A stretch of 64,000 nucleotides of DNA from Pseudomonadota bacterium (GTDB lineage: Bacteria; Myxococcota_A; Polyangia; Polyangiales; Polyangiaceae): positions 1 through 64,000 of the forward strand of contig JAEYYX010000011.1 of the NCBI GenBank assembly GCA_023428245.1. The letters run 5' to 3'. Below are positions 1 through 8,135 of this stretch, piece by piece. The translations under genes and the position numbers were made by a program. Numbering within the stretch: the stretch's first letter is position 1; each line of letters opens with the position of its first letter. Below the pieces are notes generated by a model. It had not been told where the DNA came from. It saw only the letters and a list, made by a program, of their open reading frames with translations, and searched no databases.

Positions 1-22
1 CCCCCCCCCCCCCCCCCCCCCC
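1..22. other. Homopolymer of 22 C at the window edge
   Basis: The window opens with 22 consecutive C residues, followed by ordinary GC-rich sequence. No coding or structural role is visible. A run of this length at an extreme edge could be a contig-end or gap artefact rather than genuine sequence. The rest of 23-142 shows no gene. Confidence 0.6.
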
Positions 23-142
23 GCGAGGGACGATGCGCGAGAGATACCCCCTGCACCTTGAGCTCAGAAGCGACCATCGGGCTCGGGCGAGAGGGGGGCT
101 CACCGGGGCAGGCGGATTCAGCTAAAGGCTCGACCGGACGCG

Positions 143-1237
143 ATGGATGTGATGGGCCGGGGCCAAAGAAAACAGGGGGGAGAAGGAGCTTCTGGTCGCG
201 ATACGCGCCTTGATGCGCTCCGGGGGATCGCTGTGCTGCTCATGACCGAGCAACACCTCGGGATCTGGCTCGTCGATCTCAAGCGCTCTGCGAGGCAGCT
301 CGGCGCCCTCGTCTATCTCAACATGCTCGGCGGTCTCGCAGCCCCACTGTTCATCTTGCTCGCCGGCGTAGGCGCGGCTTACGCGAGCGAGAGACTGAGC
401 TTTCGAGCGAGTCTCAGCCGCGGCGTCCGCCTCCTGCTCATCGGGCTCGCCCTGAATCTGCTGACTCCCGGCTGGTTCAGCGCTTCGAGCTTCTACGTGC
501 TGCACCTGCTCGGCGTCTGGCTCATCCTTTCTCCCCTGCTCCGCAAGGTCGACATGACTGGACTCTGCGCGCTGACGCTCAGCGTGCTCACGGCGACGGT
601 CCTCGGACAAATCTGGCTCAAGACTCCCCCCCAGCTCACGAACGCGATGATGAGCGGCAGAACCGGGAAAGGCCTCTTGCGCCTCGCCTTGTTCGAAGGA
701 CATTTTCCGCTCTTCCCCTGGCTCGCAGCGGCGTTGCTCGGGCTCCTCGCGGGCCGCTTGTACCGGGCAGATCGCAAAGGGCCTCTGCTCGGGCTCGGCC
801 TCGCATGTCTCGGGCTCTCCCTCTGCGCCAGTTCGCCGGCGCTCTTGCTCGGGCGCGCCGCTCGACTGCTCCCCTGGCGCGCGCTCTCGAGCTTAGAATT
901 TTACCCCGCGAGCCCCGCGCTCATCCTCGGCCTCTCGGGCGTGGGCATCCTCATATTGCGCGTGGCCTCAAGTCTCTCGTCACCCTCCGGCACGCACCCG
1001 CTCGTCCTGTTCGGACGAAGCTCTCTCACTCTGCTTGTGGTGCACGTGATTCTCTTCCGTGAGCTCTTCGGAAGATGGGGCTTGGATCATCGGCTGTCGC
1101 CGACCATGACGCTCCTCACTATCGGCGCCGCTTGGCTCCTTTGGTGGCTCTGGGCTCGCGCCTGGGCCCTTTGCAACTATCGGTTTGGTCTCGAATGGCT
1201 CCTCAGGGTCTCTCCGCGGAAGGACGCGCTGGCGTAA
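143..1237 (+). CDS. Polytopic membrane acyltransferase-like protein (DUF1624/HGSNAT-like)
   Basis: This 364-residue protein has about ten hydrophobic segments. Near its N-terminus it carries RLDALRGIAVLLM (about residues 21-33), followed by GLAAPLFILLAGVGAAYA. That layout is typical of the DUF1624 / heparan-alpha-glucosaminide N-acetyltransferase-like and YeiB-related families, integral inner-membrane proteins thought to move acyl groups onto extracytoplasmic sugars. The family assignment is by pattern; the substrate is unknown. The ATG at 143 is taken as start, with a second ATG three codons later equally possible. It stands alone, transcribed toward the minus-strand lipoprotein operon. Confidence 0.75.
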   Translation: MDVMGRGQRKQGGEGASGRDTRLDALRGIAVLLMTEQHLGIWLVDLKRSARQLGALVYLNMLGGLAAPLFILLAGVGAAYASERLSFRASLSRGVRLLLIGLALNLLTPGWFSASSFYVLHLLGVWLILSPLLRKVDMTGLCALTLSVLTATVLGQIWLKTPPQLTNAMMSGRTGKGLLRLALFEGHFPLFPWLAAALLGLLAGRLYRADRKGPLLGLGLACLGLSLCASSPALLLGRAARLLPWRALSSLEFYPASPALILGLSGVGILILRVASSLSSPSGTHPLVLFGRSSLTLLVVHVILFRELFGRWGLDHRLSPTMTLLTIGAAWLLWWLWARAWALCNYRFGLEWLLRVSPRKDALA

Positions 1238-1358
1238 AGGGAGCCTCGCCTTCTGGGGCGAGTTCCAAGCCAAGAGCCGCGCAGGGAGCAGGCGAAGATC
1301 TCGCTCGCTCCCTGGCAGTCAAAGGACGGCGCGAAAATCGACACGCCCCAAGTACACA

Positions 1359-1778
1359 TCAATCGTCGACGGAGACCGCCTGACGGAAGACCACGTCGTC
1401 GCTCGGAAATGCGGGATTCTCGCCCACCTCTGCTGTGATACTGAGACTAAACTGGCGATGCGGCGTCGATACGCGCAGCGAGCCGGTTCTCTCTTTGGGA
1501 TTATAGTCGAGGTTTCCGGCGTGAATGGGAGCGCGGTCCTGATGCCGAATCCAGACGCCGTAGTGCTGTGCGTTCGTTTGGACCCGGTCGGGGGGAAGCA
1601 AATGTTGGACGGTGATCGCCACGCCGACCGTCCCTTGATCTTCTTCATCGACTTCCAGAGTCGCGTCAGCTCCCTGGGCCGCGTTCACTCCGGCGACGTC
1701 ATATCGCTGAGTACCGGAGCACCCGAGCGCGCTCAAAAGGACGAAACCAAGTCCCACTGCTGATGCAAATTTCTTCAT
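1359..1778 (-). CDS. Small lipoprotein
   Basis: A 139-residue protein starting MKKFASAVGLGFVLLSALGC, a textbook lipoprotein signal with the lipobox Cys at residue 20. The start at 1778 is supported by a good SD (AAGGAAGAG) a few bases upstream; the frame is open further upstream but has no comparable site. The mature part is short, polar and probably beta-rich (it ends PAFPSDDVVFRQAVSVDD). No family was recognised. It lies 52 bp downstream of the large membrane protein on the same strand and is probably its operon partner. Confidence 0.75.
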   Translation of the reverse strand: MKKFASAVGLGFVLLSALGCSGTQRYDVAGVNAAQGADATLEVDEEDQGTVGVAITVQHLLPPDRVQTNAQHYGVWIRHQDRAPIHAGNLDYNPKERTGSLRVSTPHRQFSLSITAEVGENPAFPSDDVVFRQAVSVDD

Positions 1779-1830
1779 CACTCTTCCTTCTTGGTACAAT
1801 GTAGCACTTTGTTGGCCAAGGCACGCGCCC

Positions 1831-4800
1831 TTATGACTGATCTGGCGGAGCGCTCGGCGTAACGTCACCCGCGGACTCTGGGCGCGCTGGGTCTACTACT
1901 TCAACACTCTTGTCCTGGCGAGAAGCAGATTTGGGCCGACTCTTCCAGAACTCTCCTTCTCGGAGCTCCGCGTAGGCCCATTTGAGCCAGCCGAGCAGGT
2001 TCGTCGCGAGCCAGAAGGACCAAGCCAGCATCACTAGACGCCAGACCCACACGCTGACGGTGAACATGTAGGCGGGCTCGAAGCGCCCCTGAGCTCGGTC
2101 AACGTACCAGGTGAGCTGACCTGAATGACTTCCAGCGCCAACAATCTCCATGTCCGGCGAGCTCACGAGCCCAGCGTAGACGATCGTGAGCAAAGCGCTC
2201 AGGAACGTAACAGAGTAGACGATGACGCCGAGGTGCACGAAGTTGTGAAGAAAGCGACCGAGCTTCGGCCAATGGCGGCGTGAACCGATCAGGAAGAACC
2301 AGCCCGCTGTCCACACCGCGACAGCCGCCGGTACCTGGGTCAATCCAAGGCCGAGTAGGAGCCACTGGTGGAAGCGGAGCGGCGCGTAGGGCAGCCGACT
2401 CAAGACCCAGCCCGCGAGCATGAGAACAACCAGATAGCCCCAATACAGAAGCGCAGGGCCCTGAGCCGGGCCCCCAACCCAGAGCAACCACCTGTCATGG
2501 GGGAGCGTGATGGAGGTGCGGAGATTCACGCTCGCCGCGCCGAGATCCACAGCGGGCGCTCGAAACACGGGTGAGATCCCGATCGGCTCCTGCCAAACGA
2601 TTTCGACCCGCGGACTTCCCGGATGGAGGGGAATCATGAGAGAGCCGGAGGTGAACTTCACAGCCTCGGAGACACCGTCGATGGTGACGCGCTCGACGCG
2701 CGCACGTTCAGGGAGCGTGACGCTATGGACCATTGAGCGAGTGACCTCGAGAGCAAGGCCAAGAGTGGTCTCGGACGATCGGACACCCGGGACCGTGGTG
2801 AGGTGAGCACTTTGGACAGTGAGGTACTCGCCGCTCGCTGGCTCCGGAGCGTGCACGCGAATCGTGAGACTCTCCCCTCGCCTCGGGTGGAATGTGACCA
2901 CGCTGCGGCCATCCTCGAGATAGGAGGAAGGAACGATGCCCTCCGTTTCGCAGTGATAGATGATGCCGCAGCGGACGGTCCAAACCTCGAGATAAGGCTG
3001 ATCCGAGGGAGCGCGGAGGAGGAGAGTGAGGTTACTTCCTTCCTTTTCCGGGAGGGTCAAGCTCGACTGAAATGAGCGTTCGGTGGTCTCGGCGGGGAAG
3101 CCGAGGATGACACCTGACTTTTCGGTCTCGAGTCCAGCCGTGATCACTCGCTCCCCGAGCACGAGCGGCAGCTGCAATTGCTCGGGGAGTCCAGCGTCGC
3201 TCACTCGACGCACCACAGTCGAAACAGCCGGCGTGACGGCCAAGTCGAGCGTGCGATGAACGATGAAAAAGGGTGGAATGTTATCGACAGCGCTCTTGTC
3301 CTTTCCGTCGATCGTCGGCAAGCGCGCTTCTCGCTGGAGCGTGAGCGCTCCGCTCGGGGCCTGACCAAGCTCATTGATCCCACTCACGACCCAGCCGGCG
3401 GCCTTGACCGTGACGCGCTCAGGAGGAGTGCCGAGATCCAGCGTGAGGCGTTCGCTCTCGAGGCCAGCCACGAGCCGCACCTGATGCACCCCTGGCTCGA
3501 GGCGCACGTACAAGGCTCCGTCCGGGCCTCTGCGGGCCGGCACTTCCGGGCGCCCGTCCAGGAGAACGCGAGGGGACGCGAGCATTGTGGCCGGACCGGG
3601 AAGCCGGTAGGCGAGAGGCGCGCCCGCGTGGACCTCGGCCTCGAGAGTGAGCTCCTGTCCCAGTTCGAGCTTCAAAGCGGACACACTGAGGCAATTTGGC
3701 TCGCACGACGCCGGCTTCAGCAGACGGGTCTTGAGCTCCTGGAGGCGGGAGTCGCTGGGTTCCTCAGCGCCTACGGACCTCGGCCAAGCGAAGATCGCGA
3801 GCAGGGCGAGGAGCGCTGCGGGAGCAACGGACCCGGGCGAAGGCCGCGTCTGAGGAGACCGACCCATGAAGGGCCAGAAATGGCGGAATACGAGGGCCGA
3901 AAGCGCCAGAAGGGAGAGCACTCGGAGCAAGGTCAGGACGCGATGGCCGAGTGGCGGTAGGAGAAGGAGCCGCATCGAGTGGTCTTTCACGACCGGCCCT
4001 GTCCACTCGAAGTGCCACGAATTGCCCACTGATTCCGGAAGGCCGGGTCCCGACTGGGCCACAGCATCGGGGCGGTATTTGAGCTGATCGCTCGCGCTCA
4101 CCAGTATGTCCTTCTTCGTCGAGCTCTGGACCTTGCGCTTGACGGGCGCTTCCTCCTCGATGTCCTGGGGGGGAGCCACCGGCCGAGCCATCCCGGACCC
4201 GCCTTCCTTGTTGTCCGCCTCCTGTGCGATTTCAGCCATTTGGGGCTCGGGAGATGTCCCTGGCCACGCATCGAACCGAACGAATGACTGATCGCGGTCG
4301 AGATGTGGATAGATGGCTGATCGGACCTGGGTGACGGTAAAGGTGACGATCGAAATCGTGAGAGACAGCGCTGTTACGAAGAACGCCGCACGCGTGAGCC
4401 TTTGCCAGATTCCTGCAGGCAAGAAGCTCGCGAGCGCCCCGAGCGCGATCAAGGGCATCCAATAGTACTCAGGCGCCCCCGACTCTCCGCGAAGCAAGAC
4501 AAGGGCGACGAACGCGCAGAGGCCCGCGGCGCGACCAAGTAGGCGATCGATCGCGATCGCCAAGATGAGCACATAGAAGAGATCGAACAGATCCCAGCGA
4601 TCCACCCAAGTTCCGCTCGGTCGATCGACGCCGAAGGCGGCGAGAACACTGAACCCCGGCGGAAGATAAACCTCCGCGCTGAGGCTTCGCACATCTTCGG
4701 ACCAGCCTACTGCGGCCAGGGAGCTCGTGCGCGGGACGCGAGAAACAGCCGCCAAATCGAGTCGCGACTCGCGGACCTCTACCCCTCGTGTCCCCAAAGG

Positions 4801-6030
4801 TCCTATAGTGACGACCTGACTCTGTCCACCGGCGCGCACGCTGCCGAGCTCTCCCGAAAGAAGCTCGAGACGCCACGTCTTGTGCATTTCCCCGGTGAGC
4901 CGATCGAGAACAGTGTAGGCCTCTCTTGCTTCATCAAGCCAGAACGTCCGGCGCAGATGGAGCTGGTTGCTCGGGATTTGTTCCTGGCCACGCCGGGTGT
5001 TCACGATCGTGAGCTCATCGCCCGCCCGTGCCAGATAGGCGCCCTGGTTCCGCCATTCGCTCGGCAGATCCGTACGGGAAGCGTCAATACCTGACAGTCC
5101 GCGCAGCTCGACGGACCGAATCGAAGGTTCAGGCGCGAACGTCCAAATCTCCTCCGCAGGCCACGGACTCTCACGAACGGGGCTCAGAAGCGGGCCGTCC
5201 GGAGACAGCGGACGAGCCAGAAGGACAAGCTCATGTCGACCGGGCACGAGCTGCACCCGAAGATCGCCACTCGGCTCCAAGCGCAGAGCCAGATCTCCGC
5301 TCACGCGAAGCGGCACCGAAGAGGGAACAAAGGGGCCTTTGAGCAAGAGTTCTCTCGCGCGCCCCGAGACCTCGAAGACCAATCGAGTTTCGATGGTCAT
5401 GAGGACTCCGTCTTGGATCCGACGGTACACCGAGAGCGTGAGTCCCTCCTGCTCCGAGGCGGTCCCGGCACCGAGCCCTCCTCCCTGCAGCCAGACCTTG
5501 GAGTCGTCGCGCTTCACCAAGAGCAGCTCCTTGCCCTGGACGGAGACGCGCACGAACGCAACATTCCCGCTCAGAGGGAGCGTATCGGGCACGCTCGGCC
5601 AATAGAACTCACCGCGGACGACGTGGCGCCCGGGAGGGAGCTCGAGCGCAGGATGCCCTCCCTCATTCATCACGAGCCCGGGCTTGCCGTCGATGGTCAC
5701 TTTCTGAGGCCAGAGCCCTGCCCCTCCCGGAAGCTCCTGTTTCATCGCCACCTGAGCGTCAACGCCGAGCTCGAAGCGTCCGCTCTTCTCTTCCGCTTCG
5801 ATGCGCAGGCTGCTCGGCCAGACGCAGGCTCGCTGACCACCCACTTGGGGGCAGAGCTCTTGCTCCGCTCCCGTGAGCGCCCAAGGGATCCAGGACCGGA
5901 GGCTCTCAGGTACGCTCGCAGTCCGGTCGTCCCAGGCGGGTTCGGCTACCGCACGCCCGGGGAGAAGGCTCAGGAGCGCGACGAGCAGCGGGAGATAGAT
6001 ACGAAGGTGACGGTGCACGACGCGAGCCAT
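1831..6030 (-). CDS. Giant inner-membrane protein with duplicated beta-rich exoplasmic halves
   Basis: The protein has 1399 residues when started at the ATG at 6030, directly before a signal peptide (residues 1-29, ending GRAVA). Residues 30-470 are a beta-rich exoplasmic region. Several transmembrane helices follow at about 480-570, with more at about 690-750. A second hydrophobic stretch then ends WPRSVGAEEP (about 750-758) and reads like an internal signal peptide. It leads into a second beta-rich half that repeats motifs of the first: IDGKPGLV...LELPPGRHVVRGEF against LDGRPEVP...VRLEPGVHQVRL. At least four more helices lie in the last 200 residues, before a polar tail. No known family was recognised. 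The layout suggests a fusion or duplication of two secreted modules. It lies between a glutaredoxin (86 bp upstream) and a lipoprotein (52 bp downstream), probably one operon. Confidence 0.85.
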   Translation of the reverse strand: MARVVHRHLRIYLPLLVALLSLLPGRAVAEPAWDDRTASVPESLRSWIPWALTGAEQELCPQVGGQRACVWPSSLRIEAEEKSGRFELGVDAQVAMKQELPGGAGLWPQKVTIDGKPGLVMNEGGHPALELPPGRHVVRGEFYWPSVPDTLPLSGNVAFVRVSVQGKELLLVKRDDSKVWLQGGGLGAGTASEQEGLTLSVYRRIQDGVLMTIETRLVFEVSGRARELLLKGPFVPSSVPLRVSGDLALRLEPSGDLRVQLVPGRHELVLLARPLSPDGPLLSPVRESPWPAEEIWTFAPEPSIRSVELRGLSGIDASRTDLPSEWRNQGAYLARAGDELTIVNTRRGQEQIPSNQLHLRRTFWLDEAREAYTVLDRLTGEMHKTWRLELLSGELGSVRAGGQSQVVTIGPLGTRGVEVRESRLDLAAVSRVPRTSSLAAVGWSEDVRSLSAEVYLPPGFSVLAAFGVDRPSGTWVDRWDLFDLFYVLILAIAIDRLLGRAAGLCAFVALVLLRGESGAPEYYWMPLIALGALASFLPAGIWQRLTRAAFFVTALSLTISIVTFTVTQVRSAIYPHLDRDQSFVRFDAWPGTSPEPQMAEIAQEADNKEGGSGMARPVAPPQDIEEEAPVKRKVQSSTKKDILVSASDQLKYRPDAVAQSGPGLPESVGNSWHFEWTGPVVKDHSMRLLLLPPLGHRVLTLLRVLSLLALSALVFRHFWPFMGRSPQTRPSPGSVAPAALLALLAIFAWPRSVGAEEPSDSRLQELKTRLLKPASCEPNCLSVSALKLELGQELTLEAEVHAGAPLAYRLPGPATMLASPRVLLDGRPEVPARRGPDGALYVRLEPGVHQVRLVAGLESERLTLDLGTPPERVTVKAAGWVVSGINELGQAPSGALTLQREARLPTIDGKDKSAVDNIPPFFIVHRTLDLAVTPAVSTVVRRVSDAGLPEQLQLPLVLGERVITAGLETEKSGVILGFPAETTERSFQSSLTLPEKEGSNLTLLLRAPSDQPYLEVWTVRCGIIYHCETEGIVPSSYLEDGRSVVTFHPRRGESLTIRVHAPEPASGEYLTVQSAHLTTVPGVRSSETTLGLALEVTRSMVHSVTLPERARVERVTIDGVSEAVKFTSGSLMIPLHPGSPRVEIVWQEPIGISPVFRAPAVDLGAASVNLRTSITLPHDRWLLWVGGPAQGPALLYWGYLVVLMLAGWVLSRLPYAPLRFHQWLLLGLGLTQVPAAVAVWTAGWFFLIGSRRHWPKLGRFLHNFVHLGVIVYSVTFLSALLTIVYAGLVSSPDMEIVGAGSHSGQLTWYVDRAQGRFEPAYMFTVSVWVWRLVMLAWSFWLATNLLGWLKWAYAELREGEFWKSRPKSASRQDKSVEVVDPARPESAGDVTPSAPPDQS

Positions 6031-6116
6031 ACGAATCGCGCATCCTGCGCGCTTCCCTTTTGCCTCGCAATCGGGTCCATCCTCCGCCCCGAGCGGGTTA
6101 CCCTGGGGGCCCCGGC

Positions 6117-6374
6117 CTAGGAGCCCGATGGGGCCAAAGTCTCGAGGTAGGCGATGATGTCGGCCGATTCCCCGAGCAGCTCCTCTCCCTCTGGCCTTGG
6201 AATTCCAAGGACCGGTACAGTCCCCCTGCCACGCCTCGCCACCAGCATCTGACGGAGGCTCGGATCCCGATCGACGCTCAATAACTCCAAGCGAATTCCG
6301 AGACGGTCTGCGGCACGAGTGACCATCCGGCAATAGGGGCACCACTCGGTTTGATAGAGGCGAAGAGAAGGCAT
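6117..6374 (-). CDS. Glutaredoxin-like protein
   Basis: An 85-residue thioredoxin-fold protein starting MPSLRLYQTEWCPYCRMVTR. The CPYC redox motif sits at residues 12-15 and the cis-Pro motif as GTVPVLG near residue 53. These are the hallmarks of dithiol glutaredoxins that reduce disulfides with glutathione or a similar thiol. The longer upstream frame (to 6458) is not needed; the ATG at 6374 gives a standard-length family member. It begins a minus-strand run with the giant membrane protein and is divergent from the acyl-transfer operon across a 140-bp gap that must hold both promoters. Confidence 0.9.
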   Translation of the reverse strand: MPSLRLYQTEWCPYCRMVTRAADRLGIRLELLSVDRDPSLRQMLVARRGRGTVPVLGIPRPEGEELLGESADIIAYLETLAPSGS

Positions 6375-6514
6375 GAAAGTATTCCTCAGGCTGTCAGGGT
6401 TTCCTAGCGGTTTCCGCGTGTTGGGTGCACCAGAACGCTCAGGTCCTTGGACCGACACTTGCTTACGTACATGGGGTGGTGGTGTCGGTCATTCAAAACA
6501 TAGAGTAAAGTAAA

Positions 6515-7072
6515 ATGGAGAGTGGAGAGCTCGTGCGCCTTTCGTTAAGCTACCCCGGAGTGAATTCCGGGATCGCAAAAAGTGAGCCGTACCCTGTACC
6601 GGTTCGCGACCAGGCGACGCCTCTCGCTCTCCGCGCGCTTGAGTCCATCTTCGGATGTCTGCCGTCTTTCGTCGGCGCGCGCATCATGACGACATCCTTG
6701 CGCGCTCTCGGACTGCGTCTCGGACGGTCGTCTTGTTTTTGGGGCATGCCCCATTTCGAAGGAGACGCGCGGAAGTACCTCCAGATTGGTGAGTTCTGCG
6801 GATTCAACGTCCGCTGTCGCTTCGTGCTCGAAGCAGATCTCATCATCGAGGATCATGTGTCCGTAGGGCACGAAGTGTCCTTTCTCGCCAAAGAGCCAAT
6901 CCGGATCGGGAGCGGATCCTGGATCGGTGCGCGCGCGACGATCCATCCCGGCGTAACCATCGGTCCCGGAACGATCATCGGTCCGCTCACGGAGGTAAAA
7001 AGCGACGTCGGAGCCAACTTGCTCGTCGTCGGCAACCGCAAGGTCTCGATCGCCAACTGGCGACAGGGCTGA
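6515..7072 (+). CDS. Left-handed beta-helix (hexapeptide) acyltransferase, first copy
   Basis: A 185-residue protein whose C-terminal half (about 95-170) is a run of hexapeptide repeats such as IRIGSG, SWIGAR, VTIGPG and TIIGPL. This is the left-handed beta-helix fold of WbbJ/maltose-O-acetyltransferase-type enzymes. The N-terminal 75 residues are helical and atypical. The family usually transfers acyl groups from CoA or ACP to sugars. An acyl carrier protein gene follows 40 bp downstream, so an ACP-linked donor is plausible here (inference). The start at 6515 has only a weak SD. First gene of the 6.5-10.9 kb operon. Confidence 0.85.
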   Translation: MESGELVRLSLSYPGVNSGIAKSEPYPVPVRDQATPLALRALESIFGCLPSFVGARIMTTSLRALGLRLGRSSCFWGMPHFEGDARKYLQIGEFCGFNVRCRFVLEADLIIEDHVSVGHEVSFLAKEPIRIGSGSWIGARATIHPGVTIGPGTIIGPLTEVKSDVGANLLVVGNRKVSIANWRQG

Positions 7073-7112
7073 CAGTCAAGAGTAGCAAACGAGAACAAGA
7101 AATCGGGTAGCC

Positions 7113-7418
7113 ATGGATGCAAACACAGCACAGCAAATCGTCTTGAGAGCCGTTCAAAGCGTCTTCGATCAGATCGGCGAATCCTCGCCGGAGAACTTGA
7201 GCGCCGAGAGCGTGCTCGTTGGGCCCGATGCGATCATCGACTCGCTCGGCGTCGTCTCGCTCATCGTCGAGATCGAGCAGATCGTCGAAGCAGAACATGG
7301 CGTTTCCGTCATCTTGGCCAACGACAAGGCAATGTCCGCTAAGAACAGCCCCTTCCGGACCGTAGGAGTCCTCGCCGCACACGTCATCGCGACGATCGAG
7401 GAGGCGAAAGCCGCATGA
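7113..7418 (+). CDS. Acyl carrier protein
   Basis: A 101-residue helical protein with the phosphopantetheine attachment motif as DSLGVVSLIVEIEQ; the Ser in DSL is the expected modified residue. It is longer than FabD/AcpP-type carriers (about 78) and less acidic overall. That fits a dedicated carrier for a special pathway rather than bulk fatty-acid synthesis. Its stop overlaps the following reductase start (ATGA), so the two are translationally coupled. The neighbours (AMP ligase, SDR, two beta-helix acyltransferases) suggest that it carries an activated acyl unit through reduction or transfer. Confidence 0.9.
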   Translation: MDANTAQQIVLRAVQSVFDQIGESSPENLSAESVLVGPDAIIDSLGVVSLIVEIEQIVEAEHGVSVILANDKAMSAKNSPFRTVGVLAAHVIATIEEAKAA

Positions 7419-8122
7419 CCGCCGAAAAGAGGGTCATGCTCATCACCGGTACTCGCAAGGGAATCGGTAGGTACTTAGCTGAGTATTATATTCAGCAGGG
7501 CTTTTTCGTTGAAGGCTGTAGTCGGAAAGAGTGCGATATCGATAGTCCGAACTACCATCACCACTTCGTAGACGTCGCCGATGAAAAGGGTGTGCGCTCG
7601 ATGGTCGCTGATATCGTCAAGCGCCACGGCCGACTCGATGTGGTCCTGAACAACGCGGCGATCGCCAGCATGAATCACGTGCTGCTCACGCCCGCTGCTT
7701 CGGCCAACCGCATGCTCGAGGTCAACGTGACTGGAACCATGCTCGTCTGCCGGGAGGCGGCCAAGGTCATGATGCGAAAGCGCTGGGGACGAATCGTGAA
7801 TTTTACAACCATCGTCGCGCCCATCGCGCTCGCTGGTGAGGCGGTCTACGCGGCGTCGAAGAGCGCTGTCGTGACCTTCACGCGTATCTTGGCCTTCGAG
7901 CTTGGCCAGTGGGGCATCACCTGTAACTCGTTCGGTGCAACTCCGATCATGACCGACATGATCCGCGGAGTCCCGAAAGAGAAGGTCGACGAAGTGGTCA
8001 ACGGCCTGGCGATCAAGCGCCTCGGGACTCCTGAAGACTGCGCGAACGTCTGTGATTTCTTCATCTCGCCGGCCAGCGACAACATCACCGGCCAGGTCAT
8101 CTATCTCGGCGGCATTACCTGA
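7415..8122 (+). CDS. Short-chain dehydrogenase/reductase (FabG-like)
   Basis: A 235-residue classical SDR. It has the Rossmann motif TGTRKGIG near the N-terminus, NNAAI in place of NNAG, and the catalytic YAASK (Tyr and Lys present). The usual catalytic Ser 13 residues before Tyr appears to be Thr (NFTTIV). The C-terminus (DNITGQVIYLGG) is typical of 3-oxoacyl-ACP reductases. With the ACP gene overlapping upstream, a role in reducing an ACP-bound ketone is likely. The first 150 bp are visibly AT-richer than the neighbourhood. Confidence 0.9.
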   Translation: MTAEKRVMLITGTRKGIGRYLAEYYIQQGFFVEGCSRKECDIDSPNYHHHFVDVADEKGVRSMVADIVKRHGRLDVVLNNAAIASMNHVLLTPAASANRMLEVNVTGTMLVCREAAKVMMRKRWGRIVNFTTIVAPIALAGEAVYAASKSAVVTFTRILAFELGQWGITCNSFGATPIMTDMIRGVPKEKVDEVVNGLAIKRLGTPEDCANVCDFFISPASDNITGQVIYLGGIT

Positions 8123-8135
8123 GAGGAGAGGCGCT

